Notes: generated by a model from the sequence alone, not told the origin. A stretch of DNA of 51,673 nt from an uncultured Bacteroidales bacterium (GCA_944326355.1 CALVDO010000015.1:1-51673), one strand, 5' to 3'. Counted from the stretch's first letter, positions 1 to 8,561 are shown. Program-made: numbers and translations.

Positions 1-302
1 TCATTAAGTCTGTACGCCTCCTTGTACCCTTTCATCAGTGTCTTTTCTATGTCGGAAGCCCGGTAGAGAATCTTGCCGCCTACCTGTGTGTAAGGCAGAA
101 TGCCGTTGTTGCGGTAGTCCTGCAAGGTTCTCCGGCTCACTTTCAGCAGGTATGCCACTTCCTTGTCTGTCAGCAGTTCATCGCCATATGCAGACGGTTG
201 CCGTTTTTCCAACAACTTTTCGAGCAGGGCCAGCAGCCTGTCGAAATTCGAGTGGAACGTCTTTACCCACTCGTGGTCCTTTTCTCTGATTTCATTACTC
301 AT
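1..302 (-). CDS. Helix-turn-helix (excisionase-like) protein, partial at window edge
   Basis: Reading the minus strand from ATG at 302 gives about 100 residues that stay open through the window edge, so the C-terminus lies outside. Residues 1-38 form a charged helical N-terminus. It is followed by a MerR/excisionase-type winged helix-turn-helix around residues 42-92, containing LLTDKEVAYLLKVSRRTLQD and then NNGILPYTQVGGKILYR. This layout is typical of small DNA-binding proteins of Bacteroidales conjugative transposons and genomic islands, where they act as recombination directionality or regulatory factors. That role here is inference. It is transcribed away from the truncated TolC-like gene, and the boundary between them at about 330-352 may be the end of an inserted element. 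Confidence 0.75.
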   Translation of the reverse strand, partial: MSNEIREKDHEWVKTFHSNFDRLLALLEKLLEKRQPSAYGDELLTDKEVAYLLKVSRRTLQDYRNNGILPYTQVGGKILYRASDIEKTLMKGYKEAYRLN

Positions 303-345
303 ACGCGTTTGATATTGATTATATATTTAGTAATCATTAAATAAT

Positions 346-780
346 TTATTTGGCCCTTATACGCAGGACCTCATCCCGAAGGACTGCAATGTTAACGTGT
401 GGTTTGTCGTGATAGGTGTAAAATTCAGCCTCGGCAGTCTTTGGAAGGACAGCCCCGGCATCCGCAGGGCGCGTATGGAGCATCAGCGGTCGCAGGAGGC
501 ATTCGTCTTGGCTTGTGAAGATGTCGCGAACAGTGTGCAGAAAAGCTATATGGCTCTTCTTACATCCTGCGTAGAGGTAAAGACGCAACAGAAGCAGGTG
601 GAGCTTGCCGATCAGAACTACTCTGTGGTACAGAACCGTTATCAGAATGAACTTGCGCTCCTTACTGACATGGTCGATGCCTCCAATATGAAACTCTCTG
701 CGGAAATGGCTCTGGTTGATGCACGCATCAATATGCTTTATAATTTCTACAGGCTCAAATATGTCACAAACACTTTATAA
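346..780 (+). pseudogene. TolC-family outer membrane efflux protein, 5'-truncated remnant
   Basis: The open frame begins just after a TAA at 331-333. Recognisable TolC-family sequence starts abruptly near 352 with GPYTQDLIPKDCNVNV, followed by a membrane-strand pair (VVIGVKFSLGSLW) and the second long coiled-coil hairpin containing VELADQNYSVVQNRYQNELA. Only the C-terminal roughly 140 residues of a protein normally over 400 residues remain, with no signal peptide and no first half. A translation start at the GTG at 397 is possible but would not give an export-competent channel. It lies directly upstream of the adaptor and MFS genes, so it was the outer membrane component of that tripartite pump. 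Truncation at a point adjoining a mobile-element-type gene suggests insertion or deletion. Confidence 0.8.
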
Positions 781-800
781 TTCGCAAATACTTTATAATA

Positions 801-1648
801 ATGGAAAAGAATAAGATACACATCTATTTATACAATACGGCCATCTTGCTCTGCCTTTTGGCGGGAACCGTTTACGTCGTAAGCCAGTTTCTGCATTTCG
901 GAAGCGGAGAATTCACCGACAATGCCCGGGTGCGCCAGAATATTGTGCCTCTGAGCAGTCGTGTACAGGGCTTCATCCGCGAGGTGCGTTTCACGGACTT
1001 TCAGCAGGTAAAGAAGGGGGATACGCTCGTTGTCATTGAGGATACCGAATTTCACTTACGTCTGGCTCAGGCAGAAGCCGACATGAAGTGCATACGGGAT
1101 ATCTGAGCGCCAGGGCTGCTTACGAGCAGGCACTTCGTTCTCGTCAGATGCAGTCGGCTGTCGTGAACGAACAGGGGCATCAGCTTTCTGCTTCGGAACA
1201 GGGAGTTGAACTGGCTCGTCGTGCCGTCGACCTTGCCCGCCTCAATCTGTCATACTGTTATGTCATTGCCACCTGCGACGGTACTGTCGGCACGAAAGAT
1301 ATTCATGTGGGTCAGCTGGTTAATCCCGGTCAGGCGCTGGTGAGCATAGTTGATGACGGCGAACGTTGGATTGAGGCTAACTACAGGGAAAGCCAGCTGT
1401 CTCGCATCAAGGTGGGCAACAAGGCCGAAATCAGAGTCGACGCCGTGCCTGACATACAATATACGGGTACTGTAGAACACATTTCTGATGCCACCGGCAG
1501 GGCGTTCTCTCTGATTCCCATCGACAATGCGACAGGCAATTTCGTGAAGGTTGAGCAGCGTGTCACCGTGCGCATCAGGCTCGATGAGAACGGTGATGTC
1601 GCTAAGCTCAGGAGCGGATATAATGTGGAATGTGTCGTTAAGGAGTAA
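801..1648 (+). pseudogene. HlyD/EmrA-type membrane fusion protein, internally deleted and frameshifted
   Basis: The first frame (801-1106) encodes a cytoplasmic start, one membrane segment at about residues 10-30, and the biotinyl-lipoyl beta strands (FTDNARVRQNIVPLSSRVQG, VKKGDTLVVIEDTEF). It stops at TGA about 12 codons after LRLAQAEADMK. The second frame (1088-1648, GTG start) resumes in the coiled-coil hairpin (SARAAYEQALRSRQMQ) and runs through the second lipoyl half and the beta-barrel (VEQRVTVRIRLDENGDV). About 280 residues survive, against roughly 340-360 in EmrA-type adaptors, so some 60-80 residues of hairpin and the reading frame were lost near 1085-1090. It would have linked the MFS pump to the TolC-like channel. 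Both partners on this side are broken. Confidence 0.8.
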
Positions 1649-1663
1649 TGTGCTGTGGGATAA

Positions 1664-3280
1664 TTGACTGAATTTTTTGTTCAGAGTGCCGGCGGTCCTC
1701 CGCAAGGCATGGGCTTTTCCATGCCTATGATGAAAGGATGGGTGCCGCGGCGGATACAGCCGTGGCTGTATGTGCTGACAGCCCTCTGCTTCCAGTTCGG
1801 CGGCGGCATATACCTCGGAGCCTCGGAAGGCATCAGAGGTGTCTCCGACTTCATGATTGAGGACATGCTTTTCCTGATGTATGCCACTCTTGCGGGCATG
1901 GCTGTCTATTTCCCCATGCTCTTCCGCATGAAGTTCCGCTTCACCAACAGACAATTACTCTGTGGTTCGGCCGTCATCCTTGCCGCTTGCAATGTGTTGA
2001 CAATGCGTTGTCAGGCGATGCCTGTGCTGATGGCGGTTTGCTTCATAGCCGGAATGGCTAAGATTCAGGGTACTTTTGAGTGTATGAGCAACATTCAGCT
2101 TTGGATAACTCCCCGACGCGATTTTGCCGTTTTCTTCCCCGTGCTCCATGTCATCCTGCTCACCGCCATTGAGGGCAGCGGGTGGCTTGCCGCCTGGTTC
2201 GCCCATCATTTCACATGGCAGATGATGCACGTCTTCACCATCGGCACCATGATGTTCGTACTGCTCACTCAGGCAATCTGCTGCCGTCCGTTCTGTCCTA
2301 TGCCGCAGCGGCTGTCGCTTAAGGGAATTGACTTTCAAGGAGCATTGCTCATCAGCGCATTGATGCTCGTTGTATCGTACATAATGGTGTATGGCGACCA
2401 TTTCATGTGGTTAGACACTCTCCGTATGCGTATCCTGTTCGGAGTCGCCCTTGTGCTTTTGGGCGTCGTGCTCTATCGTCTGCGCTATTACCGTTATCCC
2501 TATGTCGAGCTCAGCCTTTTTAAGCGCCGCAACATTGTTCCTGTTCTCATAGTCACGCTCTTTGCCGAGCTTGCCTTCGGCGCTGAACATACGATGGAAG
2601 AGATACTCTATAGCGAGGTCGTCCGGCTTGAGGAGCTGACCAGAGAGTCTCAGTACATGTGGGCGCTTCCGGGTATGTACCTCGGCATTCTGTTTGATCT
2701 CTATTGGTTGAAAGTCAGAAAATGGAAGGTGTGGAAACTCTTTGGCATTGCCTTCATCTGTATTGCCTTTTACGGTATGCTGATGTATTTTACGCTGGAC
2801 ATAAATATCAACATCGAACAATACCGCCTTGCCGTCTTCTTGCGTGGCTTTGCCTATGCCATCCTCGCCCCGACATTGATGTGGGCGTTAGACGAGTCGG
2901 TGCCGAGTCTCGAGCAGTTTTTTATGGGGCTGTTCGTGTTCAATATCATACACATGTATTTGGCGGGAGCGGCAGGTTATGGGATCTATACGACCGTTTT
3001 CTCGCACTTCATGAGCGACAATATGATGGAATATGGCCGGCGGATTACTCTTACGCAACTGGATATGAGCCACTTTGATCTCGGCGAATATCTTAGCCGC
3101 GATTACCTGCACTCCATGATGATGGTGGCGATGAAACAGGTCTATGGCTATGTCATCTGGTTTGCATTGGCCATTGCTTCCGTCTTCCTCTTGTGCGATA
3201 TTCCTGCGGTCCGTACAAATATCCGGAAAGTTCCCCTTTGGCCGGTTTATGCCATCGAGTACCTTGCAAAAAGGAAGTAG
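1664..3280 (+). CDS. MFS transporter of the efflux (EmrB/DHA2-like) type
   Basis: A 538-codon frame encodes a polytopic inner membrane protein with about 12-14 hydrophobic segments. It is of the kind that pairs with EmrA/HlyD and TolC proteins in Bacteroidales drug or fatty-acid efflux operons. The frame starts at TTG 1664, 15 bases after the adaptor stop. In-frame ATG codons at 1709 and 1721 are good alternatives, because sequence just after them (KGWVPRRIQPWLY) looks like the usual N-terminus before the first membrane segment. The frame itself shows no lesion, yet the adaptor and channel upstream are both broken, so the pump probably cannot expel substrate across the outer membrane unless it borrows partners. 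Substrate unknown. Confidence 0.75.
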   Translation: MTEFFVQSAGGPPQGMGFSMPMMKGWVPRRIQPWLYVLTALCFQFGGGIYLGASEGIRGVSDFMIEDMLFLMYATLAGMAVYFPMLFRMKFRFTNRQLLCGSAVILAACNVLTMRCQAMPVLMAVCFIAGMAKIQGTFECMSNIQLWITPRRDFAVFFPVLHVILLTAIEGSGWLAAWFAHHFTWQMMHVFTIGTMMFVLLTQAICCRPFCPMPQRLSLKGIDFQGALLISALMLVVSYIMVYGDHFMWLDTLRMRILFGVALVLLGVVLYRLRYYRYPYVELSLFKRRNIVPVLIVTLFAELAFGAEHTMEEILYSEVVRLEELTRESQYMWALPGMYLGILFDLYWLKVRKWKVWKLFGIAFICIAFYGMLMYFTLDININIEQYRLAVFLRGFAYAILAPTLMWALDESVPSLEQFFMGLFVFNIIHMYLAGAAGYGIYTTVFSHFMSDNMMEYGRRITLTQLDMSHFDLGEYLSRDYLHSMMMVAMKQVYGYVIWFALAIASVFLLCDIPAVRTNIRKVPLWPVYAIEYLAKRK

Positions 3281-3363
3281 ACAACTTTTCTTACTGCACC
3301 GCCTTGATGCTGGGCTGCTCTACGGGATATTTTCTTACCTTCGTAAGCCGTAAGGAAAAAACA

Positions 3364-3888
3364 ATGACAATGAGCGAAACGGGAAATGTTCAGTTCAGAA
3401 GGGCGTCGGCTGATGACGCGCCCGGCATCATGGAAATAATTGACTATGCACGAGAGAAAATGCTTGAAGCCGGTAAAAAACAGTGGGATGCGTCTTATCC
3501 GACTCTGGAGCATATCAGCGGCGATCTGGAGGCAGGACATGGGTATGTCTTGTGCGCTGATGGGGAGATAGCGGCATACGGAGCCGTAGTTTTCGGAGAA
3601 GAGCCGGCCTACAGGCATATCCGAGGCGGATCATGGCTGAGCATTCAGCCCTATGTGGTCCTGCACCGTCTGGCCGTATCCGGTAAATATAAAAGAAATG
3701 GAATGGCAACCCGCTTCATGGCTGAAGTAGAAGCTATGATGCGAATGCGCGGAGTCCACAGCTTTAAGGTGGATACGAATTATGACAACGAGGCCATGCT
3801 GTCGCTTCTGGACAAGCTGCAGTTCCGCTATTGCGGAGAAATAGAGTATGAGAAAGGGACGCGCATGGCCTACGAAAAGCTCATCTGA
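3364..3888 (+). CDS. GNAT-family N-acetyltransferase
   Basis: The 174-residue product has the GNAT fold: the N-terminal RRASADDAPGIMEIIDYARE region, then beta4 and motif A (VVLHRLAVSGKYKRNGMATR, with the acetyl-CoA pyrophosphate-binding R/K-x-x-G-x-A loop), and a C-terminal NEAMLSLLDKLQFRYCGEIE segment typical of ribosomal-protein or small-molecule acetyltransferases. The start is taken at ATG 3364, eight bases after an AAGGAAAAAA stretch. The frame is open further upstream through the end of the MFS gene but shows no homology there. Substrate cannot be told. It sits between decayed loci and is itself intact, transcribed in the same direction as the MFS gene with an 83-base gap. Confidence 0.8.
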   Translation: MTMSETGNVQFRRASADDAPGIMEIIDYAREKMLEAGKKQWDASYPTLEHISGDLEAGHGYVLCADGEIAAYGAVVFGEEPAYRHIRGGSWLSIQPYVVLHRLAVSGKYKRNGMATRFMAEVEAMMRMRGVHSFKVDTNYDNEAMLSLLDKLQFRYCGEIEYEKGTRMAYEKLI

Positions 3889-3952
3889 GAGCGCAATTTT
3901 GCGACTTTACAGAAAATATTTGCAAATTTGTAAAACACTGTGTAAGTTTGAA

Positions 3953-4277
3953 GTAGCTAACTTTAAAGGATTAATTTATGAGTATCCGACACATTATCGT
4001 GAATATGACTTCAATTGGAGTGAGATGAAGAAGCATATTAACGGTTCGATATCGTATATTCCGGCTTATCTCATGGTATGTTTTGTGTAATTTCGGTTGG
4101 GATGGTAATAGCGACGGATATTATCTGAGCGGAGCATTTGATACCAATGGAGCCCCTGAGTACGAGTGGGATGGCCCATCTGTTCGTTCTGGAGAGTATG
4201 AAGAGGATTATGCTGGTGAAAGCACTCCGCGTAATTATCAGTTCAAAATGACGGCCGTAACCGGAATAAGAAGGTAA
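3953..4277 (+). pseudogene. C10 (streptopain-like) cysteine peptidase remnant
   Basis: Two pieces in different frames resemble parts of one C10 peptidase. The first, ending at a TAA at 4088-4090, carries YREYDFNWSEMKKHINGS, like the NWxxM segment between the catalytic Cys and the C-terminal half. The second (about 4083-4277) carries LCNFGWDGNSDGYYLSGAF, the N-x-G-W-x-G block that holds the Asn/Trp of the active site, followed by the terminal strands. The catalytic Cys region and the His region between the pieces are missing, so roughly 100 residues are deleted. The position just before a lipoprotein gene fits the common peptidase-plus-lipoprotein pairing in Bacteroides. Assignment is by motif memory and would need a profile search. 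Confidence 0.55.
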
Positions 4278-4289
4278 TTGTAATTTGAT

Positions 4290-4976
4290 ATGTGTCTAAA
4301 AACAATACAGAATCTGTCAATGTCCGTCTTGCTGTCGGCTGTGCTGGCCGGCTGTCAGGGCAGAGATGTTGTGTCTTTAGAGACCGGAGCAGTGATGTCA
4401 CCGCATTTTGTGACTGATTATATCGTTGCGGAGAATTTTGACCTGTACAGGGTGGAGACGGACGAGTGATTCATCTTTTTCATGAACTTTAGAGGCGAGC
4501 GCATCAGTATGCCTGGCAATGCAGACAAGGACAGGTTTGAGGCGCTTGCTGAGGCCTTTGGGGATGTCTCCTATAACAGACCTGTTGTTCCCGGTACCAA
4601 CCGGGCATTAGTTGATCCCATCTCTTCGTTGAACGTCGTCTGCAACAAAGACTATGATGCCGGGCACGAGGCCGGAAGCGACCTCTGCGACATTGTGAAG
4701 TTTTGGGCTACGACACCCTACGGTTTCATCCACAGAGGCTATGTGCATGAGCCGATGGACTACTCCGGCTATTGGCCAGTGATGTATCCTCAATATGGCT
4801 ATGATCTTATAGATATTCCGGCCGGCGAGGTGAACAGCGATAATTCCATCATGCTTCATCCCTGGTGTTACCTCTATTTTACGGAGCGGCCGGCGCAGGC
4901 AGGCGAATACGAGTTCTCCGTCACAATAACGACCGGCGGCAGGGAGTTGTCAAATACGGCAACGGTCAGTTTCTGA
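4290..4976 (+). pseudogene. Lipoprotein gene interrupted by an in-frame TGA
   Basis: A single frame from ATG 4290 to the stop at 4974-4976 encodes a lipoprotein broken only by TGA at 4467-4469. Residues 1-22 form a signal peptide with the lipobox LAGC. The sequence before the TGA ends YRVETDE and resumes FIFFMNFRGERISMPG in the same frame, so a one-base TGG/CGA/GGA-to-TGA change would explain it. The C-terminal half (from about 4482) has a beta-rich composition and ends GGRELSNTATVSF, the look of an Ig-like secreted domain. I do not recognise the family. It follows the C10 peptidase remnant by 12 bases and may have been its partner. The downstream half alone lacks an export signal. Confidence 0.65.
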
Positions 4977-5014
4977 GCATATTGTAATATGAAAAGCTCA
5001 TTTGACATAAATAA

Positions 5015-5058
5015 AAGTCTCCCGAATACGCAGCCCTGCGGCTGGTTTCGGGAGATTT
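5015..5058. terminator. Bidirectional intrinsic terminator
   Basis: A 9-bp stem (5018-5026 with 5047-5055) encloses a second small GC-rich hairpin. It has an A-run on the left and a T-run on the right, so it works on either strand. It separates the decayed lipoprotein gene from the convergent adk-hpt pair. Confidence 0.75.
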
Positions 5059-5159
5059 GTCTGTCTTTATGAATGAAGATCGATTCTTACTGACGCGTCT
5101 GAATCCGAGTCTCAGAAAATTTTACTGAAATATCGGGATGATTCAGTGCGTCAGTTGAT

Positions 5160-5732
5160 TCAGAATCTGTCCATCAGACTGAAGATCTTTTCGCGCACGT
5201 CGTCGATGGTGCCTGTGCCGTCCACTTCGTGGTATTTGACGGCGTTCTTGTAGTAGCCGATAAGCGGCTCGGTCTTGCCGTGGTAGGTGGCGATTCTGTT
5301 GTTGATCGTCTCCTCGCTGGCGTCATCTGCGCGGCCTTCGATTGCGGCTCTGTGGCGGATGCGCTCCTTGATCATCTCGTCAGGAATCATGAGGGAGACA
5401 ACCGCGGTCACTTCTTCGCCGGATTTGGCGAGTATCGCGTCAAGATCTTCGGCTTGAGCCGTGTTTCTCGGGAAGCCGTCAAGCAGGAAGCCTGCGACAT
5501 CCTTTGCGCTTTTGAACTCCGACTCAATCATGCCTTCAACGATCTCGTCAGGAACGAGTGCTCCTGCGTCGATGAGTGCCTTGGCCTTGAGCCCGAGCTC
5601 AGAGCCGGCGGCTATCTCCTTGCGGAGGAGTTCGCCCGTGGATATGTGGCGGAGATTGTATTTTTCAACCATTGCTGAGGCCTGAGTGCCTTTGCCGGCG
5701 CCCGGAGGCCCGAAGAGAATAAAGTATTTCAT
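5160..5732 (-). CDS. adk: Adenylate kinase
   Basis: Converts ATP + AMP to 2 ADP in the cytoplasm. The 190-residue product has the P-loop GPPGAGKGT at 8-16, the AMP-binding segment ISTGELLRKEI near 30-40, DGFPR at 85-89, and the short LID region around GRADD at 133-137. There is no four-Cys zinc LID, so this is the short bacterial/eukaryote-cytosolic-like type common in Bacteroidetes. It lies 58 bases downstream of hpt on the same strand and is probably cotranscribed with it, pairing purine salvage with adenylate balancing. The downstream end faces a bidirectional terminator at 5015-5058. Full length; no missing key residue. Confidence 0.97.
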   Translation of the reverse strand: MKYFILFGPPGAGKGTQASAMVEKYNLRHISTGELLRKEIAAGSELGLKAKALIDAGALVPDEIVEGMIESEFKSAKDVAGFLLDGFPRNTAQAEDLDAILAKSGEEVTAVVSLMIPDEMIKERIRHRAAIEGRADDASEETINNRIATYHGKTEPLIGYYKNAVKYHEVDGTGTIDDVREKIFSLMDRF

Positions 5733-5790
5733 GTCTTTTTTGAGCTTGGTTTGTATTCTGTGTTCAGTCCGTTTGTCAAGAGCCGGTTCG

Positions 5791-6333
5791 TTATTCGTCG
5801 AGGATGTAGATGTCCCTGAGGCTGCGGCCTATCTCGTTGTAGTCAAGTCCGAAGCCCACGATGAAGTCGTTTGGAATCTCCATTGCCACATAGTCGATGG
5901 GAATGTCCTTCGTGTAGGAGTCCGGCTTGAAGAGCATCGTGCAGACTTTCGACTCTGCCGCGCCGTGCTCCTCAAGAATCCTCTTGAGTTCGACAATGGT
6001 ATTGCCGGTGTCGACGATGTCCTCCACTATGATCACGCGCCTGCCTCTGATGTCGGCGGTGAGCCCCATCGCCTGCTTCACGTGTCCCGTGCTGCCTGTC
6101 CCTTCGTATGAGGTGAGCTTTATGGAGACGAGTTCGCAGTTGAACTCCAGCATCTGCATCAGTTCGGCAGTGAACATGATGGAGCCGTTCAGGACGCACA
6201 GCAGGATCGGGATATCTTCGCACCCTCTGAAGTCGGCGTTGATCTTCTCTGCGGTCTTCGCTATGGAGTCCATGATCTTCTCATTCGGGATGAAAGGTCT
6301 GAACGTCTTGTCGTATAATCTGACTTTTTCCAT
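5791..6333 (-). CDS. hpt: Hypoxanthine phosphoribosyltransferase
   Basis: Salvages hypoxanthine (and usually guanine) with PRPP to give IMP/GMP. The 180-residue product has the PRPP-binding signature VEDIVDTGNT at 103-112, the flexible-loop region SYEGTGSTG at about 75-83, the base-contact segment FKPDSY at 135-140, and NDFIVGFGLDYNE at 155-167, which carries the Asp that binds Mg-PRPP. Length is normal. The ATG at 6333 is preceded by a -7 box at 6356-6363, giving a short leader of about 18 bases. adk follows on the same strand. Confidence 0.96.
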   Translation of the reverse strand: MEKVRLYDKTFRPFIPNEKIMDSIAKTAEKINADFRGCEDIPILLCVLNGSIMFTAELMQMLEFNCELVSIKLTSYEGTGSTGHVKQAMGLTADIRGRRVIIVEDIVDTGNTIVELKRILEEHGAAESKVCTMLFKPDSYTKDIPIDYVAMEIPNDFIVGFGLDYNEIGRSLRDIYILDE

Positions 6334-6355
6334 CGGGTCTTGATTTATGAAACCG

Positions 6356-6363
6356 CAAAAATA
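6356..6363 (-). promoter_or_regulatory. -7 box (TATTTTTG) for hpt-adk
   Basis: Minus-strand TATTTTTG fits the Bacteroidetes TAnnTTTG -7 consensus. A TTTG-rich stretch lies upstream, but no -33 box stands at the ideal 19-base spacing. Confidence 0.5.
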
Positions 6364-6449
6364 GCATAAAATGCAAAAAAAGAGAAAAAGTCATCGCAGA
6401 AAAAAGTAAAACAACACTTCAGGGGCTGGAAACGTGTCGATCTTACTCA

Positions 6450-6457
6450 TATTTTTG
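6450..6457 (+). promoter_or_regulatory. -7 box (TATTTTTG) for the helix-hairpin-helix gene
   Basis: TATTTTTG lies 28 bases before the ATG at 6485. A purine-rich GGAGGTG at 6474-6480, four bases before that ATG, is an unusually good Shine-Dalgarno match for Bacteroidetes and supports 6485 as the start. Confidence 0.5.
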
Positions 6458-6484
6458 TCCGACTGATTTTCGGGGAGGTGAGAC

Positions 6485-8476
6485 ATGAAGGAAAGGGATA
6501 ATGAGGGGAGGGACATGTTTCTTCCGAAGGCGCTGCGGCTCGCGTCCAATTTATGGCTTTTGTCGGCCGGCATAATGTCCGGAAGCCTGTGCATGGCGGC
6601 GGGACCTCCGTCGGATGAGCAGCTTGCCGCCATGATGTTCATCGCCGGAGTGACGGATGCGGAGGAGCTTGACGAGTCGACGGTGGAGGAATTTTCTTCA
6701 TATCTTTCTGCTCCTCTGCCGGTTAATGCGGCCACTCTGAGCCGGCTTTCGGGCAGCGGGCTCTTCTCTCAGTATCAGGTCGCCTCGCTTCTCGACTACA
6801 GAAGCCGCTCGGGCGATGTGCTGTCCATGGCCGAGCTCGCCGCCATCGACGGATTCGGAAAGGAATACGCTGCGGCTCTGTCGCATTTCATTTCGCTTGA
6901 CTCATACGCGCTTCCGGGACGCTCCTCAGCTCATCAGGCCGGAATCCGCAACAGCGCGGTGCTCAGAGACGGAGTCAGAAGACGGGAAGGGGAGCGGGCC
7001 GAATCGAGCTATGCCCTCAGATACCGTCTGGACATGCGTCAACGGGCGGAACTGGGCTTCGTGGTGAAGTCCGGCTATGGTGAGAGCCTTCTTCCTCCGG
7101 AGGTTATGTCATTCAACCTGTCGTATTACGGGAGGAAGCGGCTCGGGAAACTGATTCTCGGCGATTTCAACGCCCGTTTCGGACAGGGGCTCGCGTTCTG
7201 GAGCGGCTTTTCAATGGGCGGGCTGTCCGCGCCGGAGTCCTATTCCAGACGGCCGTCAGGGATTGCTCCATACAGGTCTTACTCCGGGGAGGGGAGTCTT
7301 CGCGGGGCTGCTGCGGACTTTTCGTTCGGACGATTTACCCTCACTTCTTTTCTGGCGGTGGAAGGGCTGAGGGAAATGATGGCGGGAAAGCGTGACGGTG
7401 GACTCTCGCTCGTGCCTGCTGTCAATCTGGGGTATTTCGGCCGCAACGGACAGGCTTCCTTTACCTGCTACGCTCAGACGCGGGATCTAAGTGGCGGGCC
7501 GGGCGTCACGGCCACTCGTGGCTTCCCTGCCGGGCGGGCAAGCGTCAGCGGGGCGGACCGGCTGCCGGAAGGAGGTGTGGCGAGCGCTTTCGAAGACCTG
7601 AAGTGCTCTGCAGACATGAGGCTTACGGTGAAGGGGACGGAGATTTTCACCGAGGTCGCGCTCGATGTGGTGAGCCTGTCTGTGGCGGCCGTAGCCGGAA
7701 GCCGTTTCAGTATCGGGGACAGGCTTGATATGGCCGTGTCGGGCCGCTACTATCCTGCCGGGTATTCAGTGGCCCGATCCGGAGCGGTACGCAGCGGCAC
7801 GAGATGCAGCAATGAATATGCTCTGTCGGTCGGCGGCTCATTCTCCGTAGGGAAATATGTCAGGCTTGCAGGGAAAGAGGGCTTCGGCTCGTCTATCGTG
7901 CGGCATCGCGGAGTGTTCGGGATAGACTTTTCTCACGCGCCCGAGCCTCGGTACGGGACTTCATCGCGGACTTCGCAGGTGAAGATGCTTTTTGACTATG
8001 ATCTTCAGCTTTCTCCGTCTGTAGCCGTCTCTATGCGGGCCACCGAAAGGCTTAGGGACTGGGGAGAGCCTTTCCGGACCGATGTGCGTGCAGACGTGAA
8101 GTATGCCTCGGGAAAGTTCGTTCTGTCGGCGAGGGCAAATGTCCTGCTCTGTGAGGGAGTCGGGCTGCTCGGCTATGCCGAGGGCGGCTATGTCTCCCCG
8201 AAGCTGACTCTGTATCTGCGCGGCGGTGTGTTCCGTATCGACAACTGGGACGACCGCATCTATGTCTACGAAAGAGATGCGCCGGGAAGCTTCAATGTCC
8301 CCGCATTCTACGGCAGGGGCTACTGGGCTGCTCTGACGGCCTCGCTGCGATGCTCCGGATGGTGTCGGGCATATTTCAGGGCATCCTTTCAGGACTGTCC
8401 GTGGGTCTCTCCCGGGGCGGCAGGAAAGCGCCCCGGAAAGGCAGAGCTTAAGATCCAGCTTACTATAGATTTGTGA
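6485..8476 (+). CDS. Helix-hairpin-helix outer-membrane-type protein
   Basis: The 663-residue product has a signal-peptide-like hydrophobic stretch (about residues 16-37; an alternative ATG at 6515 would place it right at the N-terminus). Next comes a region of about 60-140 with two helix-hairpin-helix-like units (LPVNAATLSRLSGSGLFSQY and LSMAELAAIDGFGKEYAAAL), as in ComEA. About 500 further residues are rich in alternating aromatic/hydrophobic strands, ending with LKIQLTIDL. This looks like a beta-barrel or beta-rich envelope protein with a periplasmic HhH head. Such fusions are conserved in Bacteroidetes without an established function. DNA binding or uptake is only an inference from the HhH units. 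It is convergent with the lytic transglycosylase gene. Confidence 0.75.
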   Translation: MKERDNEGRDMFLPKALRLASNLWLLSAGIMSGSLCMAAGPPSDEQLAAMMFIAGVTDAEELDESTVEEFSSYLSAPLPVNAATLSRLSGSGLFSQYQVASLLDYRSRSGDVLSMAELAAIDGFGKEYAAALSHFISLDSYALPGRSSAHQAGIRNSAVLRDGVRRREGERAESSYALRYRLDMRQRAELGFVVKSGYGESLLPPEVMSFNLSYYGRKRLGKLILGDFNARFGQGLAFWSGFSMGGLSAPESYSRRPSGIAPYRSYSGEGSLRGAAADFSFGRFTLTSFLAVEGLREMMAGKRDGGLSLVPAVNLGYFGRNGQASFTCYAQTRDLSGGPGVTATRGFPAGRASVSGADRLPEGGVASAFEDLKCSADMRLTVKGTEIFTEVALDVVSLSVAAVAGSRFSIGDRLDMAVSGRYYPAGYSVARSGAVRSGTRCSNEYALSVGGSFSVGKYVRLAGKEGFGSSIVRHRGVFGIDFSHAPEPRYGTSSRTSQVKMLFDYDLQLSPSVAVSMRATERLRDWGEPFRTDVRADVKYASGKFVLSARANVLLCEGVGLLGYAEGGYVSPKLTLYLRGGVFRIDNWDDRIYVYERDAPGSFNVPAFYGRGYWAALTASLRCSGWCRAYFRASFQDCPWVSPGAAGKRPGKAELKIQLTIDL

Positions 8477-8523
8477 GCGGATGAGCGCCCGGATGCCGAT
8501 GCTTGACATCGTCTTATGACAGA

Positions 8524-8552
8524 GCGGCGTCTCTCCTGCAGAGAAACGCCGC
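8524..8552. terminator. Possible hairpin between convergent genes
   Basis: A 7-bp GC-rich stem (8524-8530 with 8546-8552), one mismatch, then a 4-bp stem around a CTGCA loop. There is no clear T-run, so termination is only suggested by its place between two gene ends. Confidence 0.35.
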
Positions 8553-8561
8553 CACGTCGAG

